Shown one piece after another: positions 56,932 through 64,000 of a stretch of DNA of 64,000 nucleotides (positions within the stretch are counted from its first letter, which is position 1; each line of letters opens with the position of its first letter). The notes beneath the pieces were generated by a model. It saw nothing but the letters and a program-made list of their open reading frames with translations, was not told the origin of the DNA and did not search any database. Source of the DNA: Lentilitoribacter sp. Alg239-R112 (GTDB lineage: Bacteria; Pseudomonadota; Alphaproteobacteria; Rhizobiales; Rhizobiaceae); assembly GCF_900537175.1 (NCBI RefSeq), contig NZ_LS999833.1:620001-684000 (forward strand), written 5' to 3'. The translations under genes and the position numbers were made by a program.

Positions 56932-57609
56932 TTATTCTCCGGCCTTTAAGATATATCCTGCACCACGTATTGTGTGCAAAAGTGCTCCATCAAAACCCTT
57001 CTCTATTTTGCCGCGTAATCGCGATATGTGGACATCGATGACATTGGTTTGCGGGTCGAAATGATAGTCCCACACATTTTCAAGCAACATTGTGCGCGTC
57101 ACCACTTGCCCTGCATTGTTCATGAGATATTCAAGTAAGGTATATTCTCGCGGTTGAAGGTTGATCAACTGCCCTGCCCGACGTACCTCGTGGCTTAGAC
57201 GATCTAATTCAAGATCACCGACGCGATAACTCGTTTCTGTATCGCGTGTTCCTTTGCGGCGACCAAGGATTTCGACGCGCGCCAAAAGCTCGGAAAAAGC
57301 ATAGGGTTTCGTCAGATAATCATCGCCACCAGCCCGCAAACCCGTAACACGATCATCTACCTGTCCGAGAGCCGATAGGATCAAGACAGGTGTTTCATTA
57401 CCCTTCTCACGCAAGGACGAAATGATGGATAATCCATCGCGCTTTGGCAGCATGCGATCGACCACCATAACATCATAGGTATTTTCTGTTGCTAAGAAAT
57501 ATCCACTGTCGCCATCAGATGCATGATCAACGGTGACACCTGCCTCACGAAAGGCTTTGGAGAGATAGGCGGCGGTCTCTAGATCGTCTTCGATAATAAG
57601 AATCTTCAT
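56932..57609 (-). CDS. OmpR-family response regulator
   Basis: The 225-residue regulator has a receiver domain with acidic IIEDD near the start, phosphoacceptor Asp51 in VVDRMLPKRDG and Lys in LTKPYAFSEL. A winged-helix DNA-binding domain follows (about 125-222) with LEYLMNNAGQVVTR and VIDVHISRLRGKI. It pairs with the kinase encoded 6 bp downstream. About 210 bp with two hairpins separate it from degP, so it probably has its own promoter. Its targets are unknown. Confidence 0.94.
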   Translation of the reverse strand: MKILIIEDDLETAAYLSKAFREAGVTVDHASDGDSGYFLATENTYDVMVVDRMLPKRDGLSIISSLREKGNETPVLILSALGQVDDRVTGLRAGGDDYLTKPYAFSELLARVEILGRRKGTRDTETSYRVGDLELDRLSHEVRRAGQLINLQPREYTLLEYLMNNAGQVVTRTMLLENVWDYHFDPQTNVIDVHISRLRGKIEKGFDGALLHTIRGAGYILKAGE

Positions 57610-57648
57610 GGAATATCTTCTACAATGTTCTGATCAATTTGAATAGAA

Positions 57649-57675
57649 GCGGCGGGCTCCAAAAGAACCCACCGC
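57649..57675 (-). terminator. Hairpin between degP and the response regulator gene
   Basis: On the minus strand GCGGTGGGTTC and GAGCCCGCCGC form an 11-bp stem with two G-U pairs and a 5-nt loop, followed by TTCTATTC. It may terminate degP transcription. Confidence 0.5.
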
Positions 57676-57746
57676 CATGTAAAGAGCCACCTATCGGGGG
57701 CGACGTATAATAGCGGCCCTTTTACAAGAGTTCAGGGAACAAGAAC

Positions 57747-57790
57747 TTGAGGCATCCCTTGGGAGGGGAGGAGAAACTGGAATGCCTCAA
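57747..57790 (-). terminator. Long hairpin just after degP
   Basis: TTGAGGCAT and ATGCCTCAA form a perfect 9-bp stem with a 26-nt purine/pyrimidine-biased loop, about 30 bp after the degP stop. There is no good U-run; it may stabilise the mRNA end. Confidence 0.4.
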
Positions 57791-57821
57791 ACCTTTCTTT
57801 CGTTTACGTGTCGCCTTGCGA

Positions 57822-59378
57822 CTAACCAGCATCTATTGGCAACGCAATGAAGCTGTTCTGATTGCTTCGTTCAATCTGAAATAATGCAGCTTTACGACCG
57901 TCTTTTGCTGCTTTATCAATAACTTGGGCCACATCACCAGTAGATTTAACATCGTTATTGTTAACTGCAATGATGACATCGCCTACCCGAATGCCACGCT
58001 CTTGTGCCACACTGCCTTCTTCGACAGCAGAAACCACCAGGCCCGGACCTTCGGAATTAGGCTCAACCACAATACCAAAGCCTTCGATCATTGCAGGTTC
58101 TGCTTCTGGCTCAATATCCGCTGGCGGTGTTGATGCTGCCAATGCTTGCTCAACAGGAAGTGCGCCGAGTTTAACCGTAATGCTTTCAGCTTTACCTGCA
58201 CGCCAGATTGTCAGTTCAACATCCGTATCGGGATCAAAAGCACCAATTTTCTTGGCCAGATCACGGGCATCTTCAACTGTATCACCATTAACTGCGGTAA
58301 TCACATCGCCTGCTTTAATGCCTGCTTTTGCGGCTGGCGTATCGGTTTCGGAGTTAGATACCAATGCACCTTGTGGGTCCGATAGGCCAAGTGAATCCGC
58401 AATATCTGCACTTACTGGCTGAATACGTACACCGAGCCAACCACGAGCTACAGCACCATTTTCAATCAGATCATCCACAACCGTGCGGACCGTTGATGCG
58501 GGGATTGCAAAGGCAATACCGACATTACCGCCAGATGGCGAGAAAATTGCCGTGTTCACGCCAATCACTTCACCATTTAGGTTAAATGTCGGACCGCCCG
58601 AATTGCCGCGGTTAACAGCAGCATCCACCTGGATGAAATCATCATATGGTCCTGCGCCAATATCTCGGCCCCGAGCAGAAACAATACCTGCGGTTACCGT
58701 ACCACCAAGGCCAAACGGATTACCAACTGCAACCACCCAATCACCAACACGAATGTCCTTCTCGTCTGCGAGTGCAACATAGGTGAATTTCTTTGTTGGT
58801 TCGACTTTCAATACCGCCAAATCTGTGCGGCTATCACGGCCAACGAGCTTGGCATCATGCTCGGTACCATCTTTAGTAATAACCGTAAATGCGGACCCGT
58901 CTCCAACGACATGACTATTTGTCACCACAAAACCATCGTCAGAGATGAAGAAACCAGAGCCCTGGCTTACAGGTCGCAAGCGGCGTTTGCCATCGCCTTT
59001 GCGCTCGCCACGACGACCGCGATCAGCACGTTCATCATTGTCATCACCTCCTCCGCTAAATTCATCAAAGAAGCGACGAAGCGGATGATCTTTTGGTAAA
59101 TCACCAAAACCTCTGCCACCAAAATCAAAGTTAAATCGTGAACCGCTATCAGACACAGGTCGAACTTCGCTTTGAACCCGAACAGAGACAACGGCAGGGG
59201 AAACCGCTTCTACAACGTCTGCAAAACTTGGCGCTTGTGGCGCTTCAACACGAACAGCCTCTGCATATGCAGGGGCTACCGCTACAGGCAAAGCGGTTGC
59301 CAACATAGCAGCAGCCACGCCAGCAGCAGCGGTTGATGCTAGAAGGCTTTTCTTGGGAAATTTAAGTAATTTTGGCAT
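57822..59378 (-). CDS. degP: Periplasmic serine protease/chaperone DegP (HtrA, Do family)
   Basis: The 518-residue precursor has a long signal peptide (about 1-39), a trypsin-like domain with His156 (TNSHVVGDG), Asp186 (RTDLAVLKV) and Ser260 (RGNSGGP), and two PDZ domains (about 300-390 and 420-505). A charged, Arg/Asp/Gly-rich loop at 109-133 lies before the protease core. DegP destroys or refolds damaged envelope proteins. It follows the ccm genes by 160 bp and precedes a two-component system, the order known for rhizobial cycHJKL-degP. Its own promoter is likely in the 160-bp gap. Confidence 0.95.
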   Translation of the reverse strand: MPKLLKFPKKSLLASTAAAGVAAAMLATALPVAVAPAYAEAVRVEAPQAPSFADVVEAVSPAVVSVRVQSEVRPVSDSGSRFNFDFGGRGFGDLPKDHPLRRFFDEFSGGGDDNDERADRGRRGERKGDGKRRLRPVSQGSGFFISDDGFVVTNSHVVGDGSAFTVITKDGTEHDAKLVGRDSRTDLAVLKVEPTKKFTYVALADEKDIRVGDWVVAVGNPFGLGGTVTAGIVSARGRDIGAGPYDDFIQVDAAVNRGNSGGPTFNLNGEVIGVNTAIFSPSGGNVGIAFAIPASTVRTVVDDLIENGAVARGWLGVRIQPVSADIADSLGLSDPQGALVSNSETDTPAAKAGIKAGDVITAVNGDTVEDARDLAKKIGAFDPDTDVELTIWRAGKAESITVKLGALPVEQALAASTPPADIEPEAEPAMIEGFGIVVEPNSEGPGLVVSAVEEGSVAQERGIRVGDVIIAVNNNDVKSTGDVAQVIDKAAKDGRKAALFQIERSNQNSFIALPIDAG

Positions 59379-59539
59379 TCATAAATCCTCTTGATCATTT
59401 CGTTGACTGGAGATCAACGTGCTAGCTGGCAAATCACCAGCGATGATTAAGAGATAGGGAGTTGTATGTTACAGAACCATTGCCGAAAAATTACATATTG
59501 GTAATGTTAGGGCCATAATCGCGCCACAGTTAAGCAAAA

Positions 59540-60013
59540 CTATTCATCAAGTATTTGTTTTAATTTATTTTTCTCATCTATACTGAGATCCATACTCGCG
59601 CTTTCCTGAGGCTTCATATTCATTTTTCTAAAGGCAAAAATGCCTCCAAGGAGAAGAACTAATATTGGTGTGAGCCAAAGAAAAAGATTTTTTGCAGAAA
59701 AACTTGGTTTTAAAAGCACAAAATCGCCATAGCGAGACACAATGTAATCCATAACTTCTTTGTCTGTATCGCCAGCTGTTAATCTGGCTCTGACCAGCAC
59801 CCGCAAATCTTTTGCAAGCTCTGCATTTGATCCATCTATGGATTGATTTTGGCATACAAGACAACGCAAATTAACTGATAATGCTCGCGCTCGTGCTTCC
59901 AGCGCAGGGTCAGATAATACTTCGTCTGGTTGTACTGCATTGGCAGGCAACACCATCAAAGCCATCAGCACAGGTATGAGCAATTGAAGAAGGTGTTTTT
60001 TGATCCATCTCAT
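59540..60013 (-). CDS. ccmH: Cytochrome c-type biogenesis protein CcmH (CycL)
   Basis: The 157-residue protein has a signal or anchor helix (about 8-26), the haem-lyase redox motif LRCLVCQNQSI with Cys51 and Cys54, and a C-terminal membrane helix (about 104-122). It reduces apocytochrome c before haem attachment. A longer frame begins at 60088 inside ccmF; ATG 60013 sits one base after the ccmF stop (TGACATG) and gives the usual family length, so it is chosen. It is the last gene of ccmI-ccmE-ccmF-ccmH. Confidence 0.93.
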   Translation of the reverse strand: MRWIKKHLLQLLIPVLMALMVLPANAVQPDEVLSDPALEARARALSVNLRCLVCQNQSIDGSNAELAKDLRVLVRARLTAGDTDKEVMDYIVSRYGDFVLLKPSFSAKNLFLWLTPILVLLLGGIFAFRKMNMKPQESASMDLSIDEKNKLKQILDE

Positions 60014-60014
60014 G

Positions 60015-62000
60015 TCAGGCCGCCTGCACTTTCGTCTTTCGGTTACCCTTTTTGGCAGCAGGGGCACCGACGCGCAAACGACGATCACTTAGCGAGATGA
60101 TTGCTCCAAACACCATGAAGATACAACCCCACCAGATAAAGGTAACCCATGACTTATACCAAACACGCACAATCAATTTACCATTTGATTGCACATCACC
60201 CAACGAAATATAGAGTTGCGATGCACCAAAAGTTAGGATACCGGCTTCTGTTGTCGGCATTTGTCGTGCCGGATAGAACCGTTTTTCACTTGTGGTTCTT
60301 GCCACTATTACACCGGCTTCCTGAATGGTGAAATGACCAATTTGAACCTGATAGTTTGGTCCTTGTGAGGGTTGCATACCCTCAAAGATAACTGTCTTAC
60401 CACCAGCCTCAAGCATATCTTTTGGTTCCATCGCAACAATATGCTCTGTTGAAAACGCGTTCACTGCCACAATACCAATAACGCTAACACCTAGCCCAAA
60501 ATGGGCAAATGCCGTTCCAAAGACCGAACGCGGCAAGCCTTTTAATCGTCCCAAGCTTTTTGACAATGCAAAACGCCCTAAACCCACCCGGCTTGCCAAT
60601 TCTGCAAAGGCACCAATCATCAGATAAGTTCCAAGCGCGACACCAAAGGCCGCCATAATAGGCGCACCTGTTTGTTGGTATATGACACCAAGTCCGGCAA
60701 TCAGTCCAATACCGATTGCAACGTAAAGCCGTTGTGCTGCACCCAGCAAATCACCACGCTTCCATGCAAGCAACGGACCGAAGGGCACAGCAAGCAAAAG
60801 CGGAACCATAAGTGGCCCGAATGTAAGGTTGAAGAACGGTGCACCAACAGAGATTTTCTCGCCAGCAACGACCTCCAGAAATAGGGGATAAAGAGTTCCG
60901 ACAAAGACTGTCATCGTTGCTGTTGTCAGGAACAAATTATTGAGAACCAAAGCACCCTCGCGCGAGATGGGTGCAAAAACGCCACCGGATTTGAGGCTGG
61001 AGGCCCTAAATGCAAACAAGGTTAGTGCACCACCTATAAAAATGCATAATATTGCGAGGATAAACACGCCGCGAGTCGGGTCAGTTGCAAACGCATGCAC
61101 AGATGTAAGCACACCTGAACGCACCAAGAATGTGCCAAGAAGCGAGAGCGAAAATGTTAGAATTGCGAGTAGCACCGTCCAGATTTTAAGCGCCTCACGC
61201 TTTTCCATCACCAGTGCCGAATGCAAGAGCGCTGTGCCTGCAAGCCATGGCATGAAGGATGCATTTTCCACCGGATCCCAGAACCACCAACCACCCCAAC
61301 CAAGCTCATAATACGCCCAGTATGATCCCATTGCGATGCCCGCAGTTAAGAACATCCAAGCAGCCAATGTCCACGGACGAACCCACCGCGCCCACGCTGC
61401 ATCAATCCGCCCATCAATCAGTGCTGCAATGGCAAAAGCGAAGCTGATAGAAAAGCCAACATAGCCCAAATATAAAAGTGGTGGATGGATCGCTAGACCA
61501 ATGTCCTGCAAGACCGGATTTAAGTCGCGCCCCTCAAATGGGGCGGGATCAAGCCGTGTAAACGGGTTTGATGAAAAGATGATAAACAGCAAAAATGCGA
61601 CAAGTATCCAGCCTTGAACACCGATTACATTGGCTTTAAGCGCAGGTGGCAAATTATTGCCAAATATGGCAACCAATGCACCGAATAATGCTAGGATCAA
61701 AATCCAGAGCAACATTGAACCTTCATGATTGCCCCACACGCCAGTAATCTTGTAGAGCATCGGTTTGAGCGAATGGGAATTTTCATAAACATTCAGTACA
61801 GAAAAATCGGAAACGACATAGGCATGTGTTAGTGCAGCAAATGCCAGAGACATAAGTGCAAAACACGTAATTGCGGAAACCGGGGCAACATTCATCAATC
61901 GCACATCGTTTTGCCGTGCACCCCACATAGGCAGAATCGACTGCGCGAATGCAGTGATTAATGCTAAAACAAGCGCAAAATGACCAAGCTCAACGCTCAT
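60015..62000 (-). CDS. ccmF: Haem lyase subunit CcmF (CycK)
   Basis: The 661-residue polytopic protein has about fifteen membrane helices and the tryptophan-rich [15 protein letters not shown] motif that faces the haem in the periplasm. [12 protein letters not shown] and conserved periplasmic histidines are also present. CcmF with CcmH and CcmI attaches haem from holo-CcmE to apocytochrome c. It overlaps ccmE by four bases (ATGA), a sign of coupled translation. Confidence 0.96.
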   Translation of the reverse strand: MSVELGHFALVLALITAFAQSILPMWGARQNDVRLMNVAPVSAITCFALMSLAFAALTHAYVVSDFSVLNVYENSHSLKPMLYKITGVWGNHEGSMLLWILILALFGALVAIFGNNLPPALKANVIGVQGWILVAFLLFIIFSSNPFTRLDPAPFEGRDLNPVLQDIGLAIHPPLLYLGYVGFSISFAFAIAALIDGRIDAAWARWVRPWTLAAWMFLTAGIAMGSYWAYYELGWGGWWFWDPVENASFMPWLAGTALLHSALVMEKREALKIWTVLLAILTFSLSLLGTFLVRSGVLTSVHAFATDPTRGVFILAILCIFIGGALTLFAFRASSLKSGGVFAPISREGALVLNNLFLTTATMTVFVGTLYPLFLEVVAGEKISVGAPFFNLTFGPLMVPLLLAVPFGPLLAWKRGDLLGAAQRLYVAIGIGLIAGLGVIYQQTGAPIMAAFGVALGTYLMIGAFAELASRVGLGRFALSKSLGRLKGLPRSVFGTAFAHFGLGVSVIGIVAVNAFSTEHIVAMEPKDMLEAGGKTVIFEGMQPSQGPNYQVQIGHFTIQEAGVIVARTTSEKRFYPARQMPTTEAGILTFGASQLYISLGDVQSNGKLIVRVWYKSWVTFIWWGCIFMVFGAIISLSDRRLRVGAPAAKKGNRKTKVQAA

Positions 62001-62458
62001 TCACTTGCCTCTTTTCCATTTTCACCTTCTTTCCAGACGCCACGTTCTTTCAACGTGTCTGCAATCTCTTTAGGCATATAATTCTCATCATGTTTGGCAA
62101 GCACGGTATCAGCAACAAACGGACCGCCAACACTCTCGAAAGCGCCCTCAGTGATCACACCCTGCCCTTCGCGAAACAAATCCGGCAATATTCCATCATA
62201 ATTCACGACCATCACTTCTGCATTATCGGTGATTGTAAATGCGACCTTTGTGCCTTCTCCTCGAATGATCGAACCATCCTCCACCAAACCACCCAAGCGA
62301 ATGCGCGTGCCAGGTTTTACTGACTTTTCAACCACATCTGTAGGAGAGTGAAAATAGGTGATTTCGCTGGAAAGTGCGAACATAACAAGCGCAACGGCAA
62401 GCGCAATAAAGCCCATACCCGTGCCGATAATTGCTAGTCTTTTTTGTTTACGTGTCAT
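61997..62458 (-). CDS. ccmE: Haem chaperone CcmE (CycJ)
   Basis: The 153-residue protein has one N-terminal membrane anchor (about 8-30) and a periplasmic OB-fold domain. His123 in [10 protein letters not shown] binds haem covalently, and Tyr127 is the usual axial ligand. It carries haem from CcmC to CcmF. It starts 10 bp after the ccmI stop and overlaps ccmF by four bases. Confidence 0.96.
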   Translation of the reverse strand: MTRKQKRLAIIGTGMGFIALAVALVMFALSSEITYFHSPTDVVEKSVKPGTRIRLGGLVEDGSIIRGEGTKVAFTITDNAEVMVVNYDGILPDLFREGQGVITEGAFESVGGPFVADTVLAKHDENYMPKEIADTLKERGVWKEGENGKEASE

Positions 62459-62468
62459 GTTTTACCTA

Positions 62469-63662
62469 TCATTGAACGCCATCAGGCATTGCTATCTGCA
62501 TTTGTTTAGCAAGCTCAACAAGCACCTTTCCTTGATCTGTATCAGATGCAAACGTTTTAAATGCCGTCCCGAGCGCTTCTTTTGCATCATCATCACGGCC
62601 CAAAACTTTATAGGATCGGATAAGGCGCTGCCAACCTTCAAAATTATCTGGCTCATCCTTTAACTTTTCGCCCAAGGATGCAACCATTGAGGCGATCATA
62701 GCCATACGATCTTCGGAATTTAGTTCTGCTGCTGCTTCTATATCCTCGGCACTTGGATTGCCCAATTGCGATTGTGGATGTGCTTGCGCTGTTTCGATTG
62801 TCACCTCACTAACCGAAACACCTTTCATGGTGGCAATCTGCGCTTTTATGGCATCAATCCATGGAGCATCGGCGGGTGAGCGTCGCCCAAAGTCTTCGAA
62901 AGCTGCAATGGCCTCAGCATCTTTGCCACTTTGCATAAGGGCAAGCGCTAAAAAGAAATTGGCACGCGGATCATCCGGATCAAGTTGTTGAGCGCGCTCA
63001 AAATTTGACTTTGCTTCGCTCGTGACAATCCCTTCTTGCGCGCGCATGATGGCTTCTCCCAAACCGCTATGACGATTAGGTGTTGAACCTTCAAGCGCAA
63101 TCGCTTTGGCAAACGCATCTTGGGCCTTCAAAAATTCACCCACACGGAAATAAATGGGTGCAAGAACATCCCATCCACGTCCATCATCGGGATTCTGAGC
63201 CAGATGGGCTTCTGCTTGTGCAACCATGTCGGCGATATCATCAGGTACACTTTGTGCCGCCACATTTTTCTCTTTTGGAGCTTCGCGCTGTGCCAAAGGT
63301 TGGTTTGGAATGAGTGGATTGCCCACAAGTACATAAACAAACGCGGATGATATGATAAACAGCAACGCCATGGGAGCAACAGCAATAAAGGAAAATGCCT
63401 TGTCGATTTTCTGTTGATGGACAGGTTCGGACACTGCAATCAGGCGCCGAGAGATTTCCACCCGCGCGAGCTTGGCTTCATCTTCACTTAACGTGCCAGC
63501 TTCGACATCGCGTTCAATTTCCTGTAGTTGATCTTTATAAACTTCACTATCGTAGCTTCCAATGACGGCGACTTCGCCACCAGCGGATCGCGTTAAAAGC
63601 GGGCGCAACAACAATGCAATCGTGATCAATGAAAGGCCGATGGCCAAAATCCAAAATAACAT
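62469..63662 (-). CDS. ccmI: Cytochrome c-type biogenesis protein CcmI (CycH)
   Basis: The 397-residue protein has two membrane helices near the N-terminus (about 1-20 and 91-113) around a cytoplasmic leucine-zipper-like loop, then periplasmic TPR repeats (from about 150, with a DGRGWDVLAPIYFRVG repeat and a DNFEGWQRLIRSYKVLGR repeat). CcmI holds apocytochrome c C-termini for the haem lyase. It heads the ccmI-ccmE-ccmF-ccmH operon. ccmA, B, C, D and G are not in the window and must lie elsewhere. Confidence 0.93.
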   Translation of the reverse strand: MLFWILAIGLSLITIALLLRPLLTRSAGGEVAVIGSYDSEVYKDQLQEIERDVEAGTLSEDEAKLARVEISRRLIAVSEPVHQQKIDKAFSFIAVAPMALLFIISSAFVYVLVGNPLIPNQPLAQREAPKEKNVAAQSVPDDIADMVAQAEAHLAQNPDDGRGWDVLAPIYFRVGEFLKAQDAFAKAIALEGSTPNRHSGLGEAIMRAQEGIVTSEAKSNFERAQQLDPDDPRANFFLALALMQSGKDAEAIAAFEDFGRRSPADAPWIDAIKAQIATMKGVSVSEVTIETAQAHPQSQLGNPSAEDIEAAAELNSEDRMAMIASMVASLGEKLKDEPDNFEGWQRLIRSYKVLGRDDDAKEALGTAFKTFASDTDQGKVLVELAKQMQIAMPDGVQ

Positions 63663-63734
63663 AAGTCATGCTTAAACCACAGCCGGCCAAAATCCAATTG
63701 GTATTCTGGTCGCAGTATTTAAACTCACACGAAA

Positions 63735-64000
63735 TTAATCCCGGTGTCGACCATTTTGCATGGTCAGCCTTGTTGTAAAAAACACAATCAATCCGATCGG
63801 ACCTAAAATAAGTGTGAGAACGAGTGCGGGTAGAATGACAATGTGAGACATACCAATCAGCCGCGCTTCGCGCGCCTGCCATGCGCCGATAAAAAGGTCA
63901 AATGCGAGATAATGTATCCAGCCTGCCATTACCGCCTCAGGGTTTTTAAAGAGCAGCATGACACTTGCTAAACTATCATAACCACCTTCCAAGCCGGAGA
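63735..64000 (-). CDS. Aba4-like (DUF4281) membrane protein, N-terminus cut by window edge
   Basis: The frame is open to the right edge, so only the C-terminal 88 residues are seen. They include LLFKNPEAVMAGWIHYLAFDLFIGAW, then REARLIGMSHIVILPALVL and LGPIGLIVFF, the conserved core of ABA4-like proteins. The plant relative is needed for neoxanthin synthesis; bacterial members are uncharacterised membrane proteins, some near carotenoid genes. It is on the same strand as the ccm genes, about 70 bp upstream of ccmI. Confidence 0.75.
   Translation of the reverse strand, partial: SGLEGGYDSLASVMLLFKNPEAVMAGWIHYLAFDLFIGAWQAREARLIGMSHIVILPALVLTLILGPIGLIVFFTTRLTMQNGRHRD

Noticed and set aside
55525-57609. 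Assignment of the two-component pair as FeuP/FeuQ
   Set aside because: Family level fits OmpR/EnvZ types in general, but the degP-glnE location differs from the feuPQ locus as I recall it, so no symbol is given.
59402-59416. FNR-like TTGAC...ATCAA upstream of degP
   Set aside because: The spacer is five bases instead of four and the flanking promoter elements do not fit.

Overview
The window reads as a chromosomal segment of an alphaproteobacterium of the Hyphomicrobiales (Rhizobiales), probably a lower-GC, marine-type member. The base composition is visibly below 50% GC. The main support is gene order. There is a ccmI-ccmE-ccmF-ccmH-degP-response regulator-histidine kinase-glnE-(EF-hand)-PleC-type kinase-pepN block. 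There is also lptF-lptG-lptD-surA-pdxA-rsmA, a fabD-fabG...acpP-fabF-mltG-yicC-gmk block, and rpsF-rpsR-DUF2232-rplI. These orders are recalled from rhizobial genomes and were not searched. No phage, IS element, CRISPR array, tRNA or rRNA was seen.

Layout. 1-2.2 kb: end of moaE, a small membrane protein and a class V aminotransferase. 2.2-7.6 kb: a large three-PAS hybrid histidine kinase, ndk, a GST and a secreted DUF4344 metallopeptidase. 7.8-16.2 kb: a Cache-type chemoreceptor, a DUF2189 membrane protein behind a convincing FNR/FixK-type promoter, an ABC-F ATPase, a divergent TetR/flavodoxin-fold reductase pair and a two-receiver diguanylate cyclase. 16.3-18.3 kb: pepA-holC. 18.5-26.5 kb: the outer-membrane assembly and maturation operon (LptF, LptG, LptD, SurA-like chaperone, PdxA, RsmA, VOC protein). 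26.5-34.1 kb: fatty-acid and cell-envelope genes on the minus strand, interrupted by a TetR-membrane protein pair with its own tandem operators. 34.3-39 kb: an aldo/keto reductase, an HBM-type chemoreceptor and an ADP-ribosylglycohydrolase-like protein. 39-42.8 kb: the S6/S18/L9 operon with a structured leader, then a family 4-like uracil-DNA glycosylase. 42.8-46.3 kb: a sugar-acid-type dehydrogenase and MFS and DMT transporters. 46.6-52.4 kb: pepN, a PleC-type cell-cycle kinase and an EF-hand protein. 52.5-64 kb: glnE, a two-component pair, degP, the cytochrome c maturation genes and a truncated Aba4-like gene.

How it fits together. Most of the window is core metabolism and envelope biogenesis. 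The accessory interest is in regulation: three histidine kinases, two response-regulator-type proteins, two chemoreceptors, two TetR regulators with visible palindromic operators, one FNR/FixK-like promoter and one perfect CtrA-type box. I found no clear new multi-gene defence or mobile system. The best candidates for something undescribed are the autoregulated TetR-membrane cassette inside the fab cluster and the oxygen-responsive control suggested for the DUF2189 protein.
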